Assembly: GCF_020217005.1 (NCBI RefSeq)
Contig: NZ_JAIWOI010000033.1
Location: forward strand, 1-10,000
Origin: Rheinheimera sp.
Lineage (GTDB): Bacteria; Pseudomonadota; Gammaproteobacteria; Enterobacterales; Alteromonadaceae
Reading direction: 5' to 3'
Length of the DNA: 10,000 nt
Position numbers and translations under genes: made by a program. A model generated the notes under the pieces. That model saw only the letters and a list, made by a program, of their open reading frames with translations, was not told the DNA's origin and searched no databases. This document shows positions 1 through 6,517 of the stretch, one piece after another (positions within the stretch are counted from its first letter, which is position 1; each line of letters opens with the position of its first letter).

Positions 1-1232
1 TCGAATCCAATTGGTATTACGCTCTGATGCTCTCTGCGGCTTTGGCATTTTCCAGTACTGTACTGGCGGCCAAAGTACTGGAAGGCAAAAGAGAGATCCG
101 GGCTTTCCATGGTCGGGTTGCGATTGGCATTTTGGTTATGCAGGATTTAATCGCCATGGCGCTGCTGAGTTTCACTCAGGGTATTACGCCATCGCCCTGG
201 GCTTTGCTGGTGCTGCTGGTGCCTTTGTTACGGCCACTACTGTATAAATTGATGGATTTAACGGGTCATGACGACCTTCAGATATTGTTTGGTGTGTTGT
301 TAGCTGTAGTTTTAGGCGGCTCAGGTTTTCACGCTGTAGGTTTAAGCAGTGAATTGGGAGCTTTGGTATTTGGCGCCTTGTTGGCTGGTCACAATAGAGC
401 AGGGGAGTTGTCTAAGACTTTATGGGGCTTAAAAGAGTTTTTCCTGGTCGGTTTTTTCCTGAAAATAGGCCTTGGGGGCTTACCTGATCAGCAAGCATGG
501 CTTTTCGCCGCTTTGATGACGGCCTTGTTGCCTTTTAAAGCCATACTGTTTTTCGCTCTTTTGGTCATGTTTCGATTAAGGGCGCGCAGTGCTTTTCTCT
601 CTGGTCTGGCTTTGAGTAATTATAGTGAATTTGCGCTTATTGTTGCGGCTAGTGTAATGCCACAATTTCTAATTCCGCTGGCGTTAACTGTGGCTTTGTC
701 TTTTGTCGTATCAGCGCCTCTAAACCGCTTCGCTCACCCTTTGTATGAACGTTTGGCGCATCGGCTTATTCCATATGAGCGAGATATTCATCACCCGGAT
801 GAACAGCCTGTGTCTTTAGGTGATGCTGAGGTACTGATTATGGGGATGGGCCGCACTGGCTCTGCCGCCTATCAATATCTGGAACATAAGTGTCATTTGG
901 TAGCACTGGATTCGGATCCGGCCAAAGTGGCTGAACATCAGGAAAAAGGCAACAATGTGTTGTTTGCCGACGCAGAAGACCAAGTATTCTGGCAAGGCTT
1001 AAAACTGGTTGGGATCAAGGCTGTAGTGCTTTGCTTAAATGATGTCGAAGCCAAAGTCATAGCGACTAAAAAACTTCGGCAAGCAGGGTTCGGTGGCTTG
1101 ATCGTATCGCACAGTATGCACAAAGATGAGGCCGCTGCTATTTTGGACGCTGGTGCTGACCATACATACCTGACGATGTCCGAGGCCGGTGTAGGTTTGG
1201 GGGAAAGGGTGCGTCAGCATATTACGCTTTAA
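1..1232 (+). CDS. Kef-type (CPA2) cation/proton antiporter with C-terminal RCK/TrkA-N domain, 5'-truncated by window
   Basis: Inner-membrane monovalent cation/proton antiporter of the CPA2 family. The frame is already open at base 3, with codons reading ESNWYYAL before the first visible Met at 27, so the gene starts upstream and Met27 is internal. About 409 residues are visible. Counting from Met27, the Kef-like pattern AFSSTV lies at 7-12 and a QD pair at 39-40 in a membrane helix, the position of the ion-binding Asp in this family. Several hydrophobic segments follow to about residue 230. A cytosolic Rossmann domain then begins near 268, with a GMGRTG nucleotide-binding loop at 273-278 and an acidic residue (D295) at the end of the second strand. 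This is the architecture of glutathione-gated KefB/KefC and of YbaL; which cation is moved cannot be told from the sequence. It converges on gdx with a 33-base gap. Confidence 0.88.
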   Translation, partial: ESNWYYALMLSAALAFSSTVLAAKVLEGKREIRAFHGRVAIGILVMQDLIAMALLSFTQGITPSPWALLVLLVPLLRPLLYKLMDLTGHDDLQILFGVLLAVVLGGSGFHAVGLSSELGALVFGALLAGHNRAGELSKTLWGLKEFFLVGFFLKIGLGGLPDQQAWLFAALMTALLPFKAILFFALLVMFRLRARSAFLSGLALSNYSEFALIVAASVMPQFLIPLALTVALSFVVSAPLNRFAHPLYERLAHRLIPYERDIHHPDEQPVSLGDAEVLIMGMGRTGSAAYQYLEHKCHLVALDSDPAKVAEHQEKGNNVLFADAEDQVFWQGLKLVGIKAVVLCLNDVEAKVIATKKLRQAGFGGLIVSHSMHKDEAAAILDAGADHTYLTMSEAGVGLGERVRQHITL

Positions 1233-1241
1233 CTTTTTAGC

Positions 1242-1259
1242 GGGGCACCGCAGTGCCCC
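1242..1259. terminator. Short GC-rich hairpin between convergent genes, probable terminator
   Basis: A perfect 7-bp stem, GGGGCAC (1242-1248) and GTGCCCC (1253-1259), closes a CGCA loop midway between the antiporter stop (1230-1232) and the gdx stop (1266-1268). The bases after it on the + strand (TTCTAGTT) make only a weak U-tract, and there is none on the - strand, so it would be a modest terminator. The position between convergent genes supports the role. Confidence 0.5.
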
Positions 1260-1265
1260 TTCTAG

Positions 1266-1580
1266 TTAAGAACTGAGTTTTAGCCCGACAATGCCCAATA
1301 AAATCAACCCAATACTTATTAAACGTCCTGCAGTTGCTGGCTCACCTAACAGGTAAATTCCGACTATCACAGTGCCGACCGCACCTATGCCTGTCCAGAC
1401 CGCATAGGCTGTGCCTACGGGTAAATCCCGCATCGCAAGCCCAAGCATGCTGATACTCAACACCATAGCGCCAAGAGTCCAGACCGATGGCCAGAGTTTG
1501 GTAAAACCTTCAGTGTATTTTAAACCCACAGCCCAACCGACTTCCAATAAGCCAGCCACAACAAGCAATAACCAGTTCAT
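1266..1580 (-). CDS. gdx: Guanidinium exporter, small multidrug resistance (SMR) family
   Basis: Dimeric four-helix inner-membrane exporter of the Gdx/SugE branch of the SMR family, which couples guanidinium efflux to proton entry. At 104 aa it has the usual SMR length with four hydrophobic segments (about 2-21, 30-50, 56-78, 84-102). The essential substrate/proton-binding Glu is at 13 (GLLEVGW). Residues lining the known Gdx binding site are also present: W16, S42, Y59 and W62. The stretch [14 protein letters not shown] at 56-69 is diagnostic of Gdx/SugE rather than of polyaromatic-cation exporters such as EmrE. The start at 1580 is supported by AGGAA (1591-1587 on the - strand) six bases upstream. 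A guanidine-II riboswitch in the leader matches the product, so expression is predicted to rise with guanidine. The older name sugE reflects a GroEL-suppressor phenotype. Confidence 0.95.
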   Translation of the reverse strand: MNWLLLVVAGLLEVGWAVGLKYTEGFTKLWPSVWTLGAMVLSISMLGLAMRDLPVGTAYAVWTGIGAVGTVIVGIYLLGEPATAGRLISIGLILLGIVGLKLSS

Positions 1581-1603
1581 AAGGTATTCCTGTGTTTGAA
1601 GTA

Positions 1604-1649
1604 GGGGTCGTCCCCGGTATTAAGATGCGCTATCAGGTCGTCCAGATAG
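1604..1649 (-). ncRNA. Guanidine-II (mini-ykkC) riboswitch in the gdx leader
   Basis: Read on the - strand, two hairpins with identical ACGA loops precede gdx. Hairpin 1 (1649-1630) has CTATC pairing with GATAG, one U-U mismatch, GG pairing with CC, and the loop ACGA (1641-1638). Hairpin 2 (1615-1604) is GGGG-ACGA-CCCC. The linker is 14 nt, and the second hairpin ends 12 nt before the AGGAA ribosome binding site. Two stem-loops capped by ACGR and set close to the start codon define the mini-ykkC or guanidine-II class, known to bind guanidinium and to turn on translation of gdx/sugE genes in gammaproteobacteria. The 3' neighbour here is a textbook gdx. The alternative fold that would hide the ribosome binding site was not resolved. 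Confidence 0.92.
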
Positions 1650-1662
1650 GCCATAGTAGAAC

Positions 1663-1691
1663 AGCGCCGCCATGTTAACCATGAGGGCGCT
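1663..1691 (-). terminator. Imperfect hairpin downstream of pcp, possible operon terminator
   Basis: On the - strand, AGCGCC (1691-1686) pairs with GGCGCT (1668-1663), and CATG (1683-1680) pairs with CATG (1674-1671) around a 5-nt loop. A 2-nt imperfect internal section separates the two stems. It lies 25 bases after the pcp stop and just upstream of the gdx riboswitch, where a stop to the DUF969-DUF979-pcp message would be expected. The sequence after it is GTTCTACTAT, not a clean U-tract, so termination would be inefficient or need other factors. Confidence 0.35.
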
Positions 1692-1715
1692 TGATGGCAA
1701 GCTTTAGGCTGAACT

Positions 1716-2360
1716 CTAGTCGAGAGTTCCCGCTGCTAGTTGTAAATCTTCAGTGGTCCGCAGTGCTACAGGTAAGCAAATCCTCAATGCATTGACCACC
1801 ATATCAACCGGCATTGAAGCGACAGCTTTGCCAACGGCTTGCTCCGGTGCATAGGGGATATGTAAAAAACCAGCCCTTACTTTGGGCTTGTCTTTTAACA
1901 GGTGCATCAGCGCATAAAATACCGTGTTGCAGACATAGGTCCCGGCTGTGTAGGACACTGCTGCGGGGATGCCTTGTTGCTTCAGACTGTTGACCATAGC
2001 TTTGATGGGTAAGGTCGTGAAGTAGGCTGTAGGACCTTCTGTCACTACTAATTTGTCTATAGGTTGCTGGCCGGCATTATCAGCGATACGGGCATCGATA
2101 AAATTAATAGCCACTTTTTCAAAACAAAGTTCAGTGCGGCCACCCGCCTGACCCAGAGCCAACACCAGCACAGGCTTTAATTCATCAATGGCAGTTTTAA
2201 GTTCCTGCTGGCTTTTTTCAAACACACAAGACAGTTGCCGGCTGACAATCCGCACTTCATGGTCTAGTTGATAACCATCCAATTGCTGCGCGGCCAACCA
2301 GGAAGGATTGCTTTGTTCGCCACCAAAAGGCTCAAAGCCAGTCAGTAAAATGGTTTGCAT
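1716..2360 (-). CDS. pcp: Pyrrolidone-carboxylate (pyroglutamyl) peptidase I
   Basis: Cytosolic cysteine peptidase of family C15 that removes N-terminal pyroglutamate (5-oxoproline) from peptides. The 214-aa length is normal. The fold starts with ILLTGFEPFGGEQSNPS (4-20), the conserved N-terminal signature. The catalytic triad is visible: Glu81 in CFEKVAIN, Cys144 in GTYVCNTVFY, and His167 in FLHIPY, at essentially the positions known for Bacillus Pcp (E81, C144, H168). The active site is therefore intact. It is the last gene of a three-gene - strand operon, only 11 bases after the DUF979 stop. That gap holds its ribosome binding site (GGAG, 2370-2367) at a suitable distance from the ATG. Its place beside two membrane proteins suggests that pyroglutamyl compounds are taken up or moved by the same unit. 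Confidence 0.96.
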   Translation of the reverse strand: MQTILLTGFEPFGGEQSNPSWLAAQQLDGYQLDHEVRIVSRQLSCVFEKSQQELKTAIDELKPVLVLALGQAGGRTELCFEKVAINFIDARIADNAGQQPIDKLVVTEGPTAYFTTLPIKAMVNSLKQQGIPAAVSYTAGTYVCNTVFYALMHLLKDKPKVRAGFLHIPYAPEQAVGKAVASMPVDMVVNALRICLPVALRTTEDLQLAAGTLD

Positions 2361-2371
2361 TTATGCTCCGC

Positions 2372-3310
2372 TTAAAACATTAACAAATACATCAGCACTA
2401 TATTCACACCAAGCAGTACTAAAGCCGTTGGCGCCTGAGCCTTTATCACGGCGTTTTTGTCCGGCAACTCCAGAAGTGCAGCCGGCACTATATTAAAGTT
2501 TGCTGCCATAGGCGTCAGCAAAGTGCCACAGTAACCACAAAACATGCCGATAGCCGCCATAATGGCAGGATCACCGCCATGCTGCAGTACCAATAACGGA
2601 ATACCTATTCCAGCGGTGATCACTGGAAAAGCGGCAAAAGCATTACCCATAATCACAGTAAATAAGGCCATACCTATGGCATAACAAGTCACTGCCAGCA
2701 GAGGATGGTTTAGATTTAAATACAAAGTCGTCAGTTGTGATACGGTTTCACCTACGCCGGCCTGATTAAACAGCAATCCTAAGGTCGCCAGTAATTGCGG
2801 TAATAAAAAAGCCCAGCCTATGGCTTCGATTAAACGCGAAGACTCTTGCAGTGCTTGTTGTGGTTTTTCTTTGGTGAGGTATAAAGCTGCCAGTACTGCA
2901 CAACATGCCGCTAGGCCCAAAGCCGATAAGGTAGCATTGTTGGGATCCAATAAAGACCAGCCTTCGCCCTGAATATGCACCAGGACCAAAGCAGAAAACA
3001 CTGTAAGCACAGGGATCATCAAAGCAGGGATAAATAATTTGTTGCCAAGACATTTGACCGAATCCAGCCGTTGTTGCAGATCTAATAGTTGATAGCTGCC
3101 GCCTCTAACTCCGCCAAAACCAGCCACTAAGGCCATCAGTACAACCAAAGCGCCAACCAAAGCCGGTGGCATAAAATCGCCAAGCAGAAAGATCAGACCA
3201 TAACTGAACCAGAACAAAGCGCTGCTGTACCTTTTGTCATTAAAACTAAAAAAGGCGACAGCAAAAAACAGTAAAGCGGCAACGTAATAAAGCACCGTCA
3301 TACTAATCAT
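2372..3310 (-). CDS. DUF979 family membrane protein, probable permease subunit
   Basis: Polytopic inner-membrane protein of 312 aa with about eight or nine hydrophobic segments spread over the whole length. I recognise it as DUF979 from the C-terminal block: GNAFAAFPV at 222-230, HGGDPAI at 244-250, and GTLLTPMAANFNIVPAALLEL at 262-282, with Gly, Pro, Asn and polar residues inside membrane segments as in transporter re-entrant or unwound helices. No function is experimentally established to my knowledge; a role in transport with its DUF969 partner is an inference. The start at 3310 is favoured over the in-frame ATG at 3301 because AGGAG (3322-3318 on the - strand) lies 7 nt upstream. The first eight bases overlap the end of the DUF969 gene, so translation is probably coupled and the two proteins made together. 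pcp follows 11 bases later. Confidence 0.85.
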   Translation of the reverse strand: MISMTVLYYVAALLFFAVAFFSFNDKRYSSALFWFSYGLIFLLGDFMPPALVGALVVLMALVAGFGGVRGGSYQLLDLQQRLDSVKCLGNKLFIPALMIPVLTVFSALVLVHIQGEGWSLLDPNNATLSALGLAACCAVLAALYLTKEKPQQALQESSRLIEAIGWAFLLPQLLATLGLLFNQAGVGETVSQLTTLYLNLNHPLLAVTCYAIGMALFTVIMGNAFAAFPVITAGIGIPLLVLQHGGDPAIMAAIGMFCGYCGTLLTPMAANFNIVPAALLELPDKNAVIKAQAPTALVLLGVNIVLMYLLMF

Positions 3311-4019
3311 GGCGCTGCTCCTGCTGCTTTAGTTCGGTCTTAAGCTGGCGCGCCAGATAAGCATCAAATCTTAATAAGCGGCTGCCATGAATAAGAAAAG
3401 CTGCTATGGCTGTAGGAATACCCCAAAGCGCTATATGCAAAGGGTCGGTCTCAATACCGGATTCCCGTAAAAAGGTATGCATTAAAATAATGGCGCCAAA
3501 AGCAACAAAAATATCTTCACCGAAAAACAGCCCTATATTGTCGGTCGCAGCCGACATAGCGCGGATTTTGTATTTTATTTTATCCGGCAAGCTTTGATGT
3601 TGCTGCTCAAAGGCCGCTTCAGCCATAGGGGAGAGTAAAGGCCGCACCATTTGTGGATGTCCGCCCAGGCTAGTCAGGCCAGCCGCTGCAGTGCTTTCAC
3701 GCAGCGCCAGATACACCAGTAGCAAACGTCCTGCAGTGGCGGCTTTAATCTGCTGTATCCAGCTTTGGGCTTTTTCGCGCAGACCATGGCGTTCCAACAA
3801 ACCTATAACTGCCAGAGGTAACAATAGAATCAACGGTAAATTGCGGGTTTTTAAAAAGGCAGTACCCAGAGACTCGAGCCAGGTGTGGATCGGCATCTTT
3901 ACCGCCATACCAGTGGCAAAAGCAGCTACTGTGACAACCAGCACAGGGTTAAATTTAAATAAAAAACCAAGCATCACAACGGCAATGCCAAGCAAGGGCC
4001 AAAGGCTGATATCGTGCAT
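3303..4019 (-). CDS. DUF969 family membrane protein, probable permease subunit
   Basis: Polytopic membrane protein of 238 aa, first gene of the DUF969-DUF979-pcp operon. Hydrophobic segments lie at about 6-23, 26-40, 62-76, 98-117, 165-183 and 196-212. Recognition as DUF969 rests on GLTSLGGHPQMVRPLLSPMAE (115-135, quoted in part) and ATDNIGLFFGEDIF (158-171). These are glycine-, proline- and polar-rich blocks that in transporters often form the substrate path. DUF969 and DUF979 commonly occur as an adjacent pair, which suggests one bipartite carrier split over two genes; this is family context, not proof. The start is well supported: AGGAT lies upstream of the ATG with about 7 nt spacing (region 4026-4031, - strand). 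The C-terminal tail is charged and Gln-rich (RQLKTELKQQEQRHD) and probably cytosolic. No convincing promoter was found upstream. Confidence 0.84.
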   Translation of the reverse strand: MHDISLWPLLGIAVVMLGFLFKFNPVLVVTVAAFATGMAVKMPIHTWLESLGTAFLKTRNLPLILLLPLAVIGLLERHGLREKAQSWIQQIKAATAGRLLLVYLALRESTAAAGLTSLGGHPQMVRPLLSPMAEAAFEQQHQSLPDKIKYKIRAMSAATDNIGLFFGEDIFVAFGAIILMHTFLRESGIETDPLHIALWGIPTAIAAFLIHGSRLLRFDAYLARQLKTELKQQEQRHD

Positions 4020-4352
4020 AAATCATCCTGTTATTGTTGTTATTCAATTGTATTGCTACACAAAAACGCAGCACATAGCGAGAGCGAAACGGTAAAAAGC
4101 TTCACAAAAGCGATACTTCTGCTTAGAGAATTTTTCTTTCTATACGTCGATGCCAGAACAAAAAAATGATGTGAAATTAGGCCTCTAAGCCGCGCCCCTT
4201 CTGATGTTGTATCAAAAGCTCGACTCAGCTAAAAACCCTCGCTATAATGCCGCGTCCTATATAACAGGTCTGGATTGTGTGCGTAAAGACAGAACCCGGA
4301 CAAGCGAAAAGATGGCGTAGCGAGACGCCCGATTTGATTTTGAGGTAACAAG
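4020..4352. other. Divergent intergenic region between the DUF969 operon and tig
   Basis: A 333-base AT-rich stretch separates the - strand DUF969 operon from tig. It holds the DUF969 ribosome binding site near 4026-4031, the tig sigma70 promoter (4220-4248), and the tig leader from about 4255. I see no small coding gene with a good ribosome binding site and no tRNA. A hexamer TACAAT on the - strand (about 4050-4055) could be a -10 box for the DUF969 operon but has no acceptable -35 partner. The leader can fold into a stem GTCTGG/CCGGAC (about 4268-4300, one G-U pair) and a hairpin GGCGT/ACGCC (4314-4329) just before the ribosome binding site. Confidence 0.6.
4220..4248 (+). promoter_or_regulatory. 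Sigma70 promoter of tig
   Basis: A perfect -10 box TATAAT (4243-4248) is preceded at 17 bp by TCGACT (4220-4225), which matches four of six consensus -35 bases. The predicted start is about 4254-4256, giving a leader of about 98 nt. The discriminator after the -10 is GC-rich (GCCGCG), a feature often seen in promoters repressed by ppGpp, which would suit a ribosome-associated chaperone. Confidence 0.75.
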
Positions 4353-5663
4353 ATGCAAGTTTCTGTTGAGACCACACAGGGTTTAGAACGCCGTTTGACC
4401 ATTACTGTACCAGCCGCTGCTATCAGCACTGAAGTTGAAAAAGAATTAAGAAACATTGCGAAAAATCGCCGTGTTGACGGTTTCCGTCCAGGTAAAGCTC
4501 CTGTAGCTATGATCAAAAAAATGTTTGGTCTGTCTGTATTACAAGACGTAGCTTCACGTCAGATGCAAAACCATTTTTATCAGGCCATCATTGCGAACAA
4601 ACTGACTCCAGCTGGTGCTCCTACTTTTGCTCCGGGCCAACTGGCTGAAGGTAAAGATTTAGAATTCGCAGCAACCTTCGAAGTCTACCCGGAAGTTCAA
4701 CTGAACGCTCTGGACAAAATCGAAGTGACTAAGCCAGTGGTTGAAATCACGGCTGACGACTTAGAAACCATGTTAGGCACATTGCGCAAGCAGCATGCTA
4801 CATGGGCAAAAACTGACGCTGCAGCAGCTTCAGGTGACCGTGTGGTCATCGATTTCGTTGGTTCTATCGATGGTGAAGAGTTTGAAGGCGGCAAAGCCTC
4901 TGACTTCACTTTAGAATTAGGCCAAGGCCGCATGATCCCAGGTTTTGAAGACGGTATCATCGGCAAAAAAGCGGGCGAAGAAGTGACTGTTGATGTGACT
5001 TTCCCTGCTGAATACCACGCTGAGAACTTAAAAGGTAAGGCTGCTAAATTTGCTGTCACTGTAAAAGCAGTTGAAGCTCAGCAATTACCAGAAGTAAACG
5101 ACGAGTTCGCTAAGCTGTTCGGTTTAGCTGACGCTACTGTGGATGCGTTAAAAGTTGAAGTGAAGAAAAACATGGAGCGTGAGCTGAACAACAGCATCAA
5201 GGCTCGTGTTAAAGATCAGGTGATCAAAGGTTTATTGGCCACTCACGAAGTAGAAGTGCCGCAAGCTCTGATCGACAGCGAAATCGATGTGTTACGTCGT
5301 CAGGCATTACAGCGTTTTGGCAACAACCTGGATCCAAAACAATTACCAGAACTGCCAGCAGCTCTGTTCACTGAACAAGCCAAAGATCGCGTGAAAGTTG
5401 GTCTGTTGTTAGGTGAAGTGATCAAAGCCAACAAGCTGCAGGTCGAAGATGCCCGCGTTCAGTCTCTGATTGAAACTGTAGCTTCTGCGTATGAAGATCC
5501 ACAAGAAGTGGTTCAGTACTACAACAGCAACAAAGAACTGTTACAAGGTATGCGCAATGTTGCTTTAGAAGAACAAGCCATTGACCTGGTTCTGACCAAA
5601 GCTAAAGTGAAAGAAGAAAAAGCCAAGTTTGATGAGATCATGAATCCACAAGCTGCAAACTAA
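4353..5663 (+). CDS. tig: Trigger factor, ribosome-associated chaperone and peptidyl-prolyl isomerase
   Basis: Cytosolic chaperone that docks at the ribosomal exit tunnel and holds nascent chains. At 436 aa it is close to the E. coli protein (432). The N-terminal ribosome-binding domain carries the signature GFRPGKAP at 43-50, the loop that contacts L23. The FKBP-type prolyl isomerase domain spans about 162-243 ([17 protein letters not shown] at its start; [13 protein letters not shown] around 193-205). The rest is the helical C-terminal arm domain that forms the chaperone cradle, from about 249. The start is supported by GAGGT (4342-4346) upstream of the ATG. The gene has its own promoter and a strong terminator, so it is mainly monocistronic, though it is next to clpP as in most gammaproteobacteria. 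Codon use looks like that of a highly expressed gene, with many GAA, AAA, GCT and GTT codons. Confidence 0.98.
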   Translation: MQVSVETTQGLERRLTITVPAAAISTEVEKELRNIAKNRRVDGFRPGKAPVAMIKKMFGLSVLQDVASRQMQNHFYQAIIANKLTPAGAPTFAPGQLAEGKDLEFAATFEVYPEVQLNALDKIEVTKPVVEITADDLETMLGTLRKQHATWAKTDAAAASGDRVVIDFVGSIDGEEFEGGKASDFTLELGQGRMIPGFEDGIIGKKAGEEVTVDVTFPAEYHAENLKGKAAKFAVTVKAVEAQQLPEVNDEFAKLFGLADATVDALKVEVKKNMERELNNSIKARVKDQVIKGLLATHEVEVPQALIDSEIDVLRRQALQRFGNNLDPKQLPELPAALFTEQAKDRVKVGLLLGEVIKANKLQVEDARVQSLIETVASAYEDPQEVVQYYNSNKELLQGMRNVALEEQAIDLVLTKAKVKEEKAKFDEIMNPQAAN

Positions 5664-5666
5664 GAT

Positions 5667-5695
5667 TTGACATCTGTTTGTCAGGCAGTTTTAAT
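5667..5695 (+). promoter_or_regulatory. Near-consensus sigma70 promoter, probably for clpP(X), overlapping the tig terminator
   Basis: The -35 box TTGACA (5667-5672) is a perfect match and the -10 box TTTAAT (5690-5695) matches five of six bases, at the ideal 17-bp spacing. Transcription would start near 5702, leaving a clpP leader of about 127 nt. The start falls within the 5' arm of the tig terminator hairpin, so transcripts from here could not form it. The assignment to clpP is inferred from position and strand. Confidence 0.65.
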
Positions 5696-5730
5696 GGCTC
5701 GAACATCATAGTTCGGGCCATTTTTATTTT
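5693..5730 (+). terminator. Rho-independent terminator of tig
   Basis: A 12-bp stem joins AATGGCTCGAAC (5693-5704) to GTTCGGGCCATT (5711-5722) with a single T-G wobble and a 6-nt loop (5705-5710). It runs directly into a T-tract, TTTTTATTTT (5721-5730). It lies 29 bases after the tig stop. Read-through from tig into clpP should be limited. Confidence 0.88.
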
Positions 5731-5828
5731 ATAGCCGTTGTACTTGAAGCAGCATTCCTGATTGTGCGGTGCAATATCAAAGACCAGGCTATATAGGGTC
5801 CCCTCTTTTCAATAAAGGAAATCGCATT

Positions 5829-6452
5829 ATGGCATTTGAGCCGAGAATGAATGAGTTAGTGAATGCCTTAGTTCCTATCGTAATTGAACAAACAGCTAAG
5901 GGTGAGCGCTCTTTTGACATTTATTCACGTTTATTAAAAGAACGGGTGATTTTTCTGACTGGCCAGGTGGAAGATCATATGGCCAATCTGATAGTCGCCC
6001 AGCTGCTATTCTTAGAATCTGAGAACCCGGAAAAAGATATTTATATCTATATCAATTCACCAGGTGGTTCTGTAACTGCCGGTTTGTCTATTTACGACAC
6101 AATGCAATACATCAAACCAAATATTGCTACAGTCTGCGTAGGCCAGGCCTGCAGCATGGGCGCTTTTTTATTATCTGGTGGTACTAAAGGCAAACGCTAC
6201 TGTTTACCTAATGCCCGTGTCATGATCCATCAGCCTTTGGGTGGATTCCAGGGCCAGGCTACTGATTTTGAAATTCACGCCCGAGAAATTCTCTATATTA
6301 AAGAGAAGTTAAACCGTTTAATGGCTGAGCATTGTGGAAAAACCTATGAACAGGTTTGCAAAGACACAGAGCGTGATAACTTCTTAAGTGCACAACAAGC
6401 CTTGGAATATGGCCTAATCGATGCCATATTAACTCAAAGGGATGCAAAGTAA
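5829..6452 (+). CDS. clpP: ATP-dependent Clp protease proteolytic subunit
   Basis: Serine peptidase of family S14 that forms a 14-mer barrel and degrades substrates fed by ClpX or ClpA. At 207 aa it has the same length as E. coli ClpP. The catalytic triad is intact: Ser109 in GQACSMGAF, His134 in VMIHQP, and Asp183 in DTERDNF. By alignment with E. coli, autoprocessing should occur before Ala13 (ALVPIVIEQ), leaving a 12-residue propeptide and mature triad numbers S97, H122 and D171, identical to E. coli. The start at 5829 has AAGGA (5815-5819) 9 nt upstream. The in-frame GTG at 5769 would add 20 residues unlike any ClpP and lacks a good ribosome binding site. clpX follows after 65 bases, and co-transcription is likely. 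A promoter inside the tig 3' region probably drives both. Confidence 0.98.
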   Translation: MAFEPRMNELVNALVPIVIEQTAKGERSFDIYSRLLKERVIFLTGQVEDHMANLIVAQLLFLESENPEKDIYIYINSPGGSVTAGLSIYDTMQYIKPNIATVCVGQACSMGAFLLSGGTKGKRYCLPNARVMIHQPLGGFQGQATDFEIHAREILYIKEKLNRLMAEHCGKTYEQVCKDTERDNFLSAQQALEYGLIDAILTQRDAK

Positions 6453-6461
6453 GTTTAATTC

Positions 6462-6495
6462 AGAGGTGGTGAAGGGCGCGAAGCCGGCCACCTCT
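6462..6495 (+). other. Intercistronic hairpin between clpP and clpX
   Basis: AGAGGTGG (6462-6469) pairs perfectly with CCACCTCT (6488-6495), and the enclosed 18 bases include a possible inner GGC/GCC mini-stem. No T-tract follows, so it is unlikely to terminate. It begins 9 bases after the clpP stop and ends 11 bases before the clpX ribosome binding site (GAGGA, about 6507-6511). A role in protecting the clpP 3' end or in setting the clpP to clpX ratio is an inference. Confidence 0.5.
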
Positions 6496-6517
6496 ATGTA
6501 GTGGAAGAGGAAGTTAC

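Noticed and set aside
11..247. 78-aa + strand open frame at the left edge
   Set aside because: It overlaps the antiporter in another frame, while the antiporter frame shows clear Kef-family motifs through the same bases.
1653..1681. Possible gdx promoter TGGTTA-17-TACTAT on the - strand
   Set aside because: The -35 matches only three of six bases, and the predicted start would fall inside the first riboswitch stem and destroy it, so it is not a credible gdx promoter.
4121..4190. Inverted repeat GCTTAGAG (4121-4128) and CTCTAAGC (4183-4190) in the DUF969-tig gap
   Set aside because: Arms are only 8 bp and 54 bp apart, and about one such match is expected by chance in a region this size. No regulator gene is nearby to suggest an operator.
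5743..5748. CTTGAA upstream of clpP, as in a sigma32 -35 box
   Set aside because: No CCCCATNT-like -10 follows at 13 to 17 bp; the nearest AT-rich match is about 21 bp away, so a heat-shock promoter for clpP is not supported.
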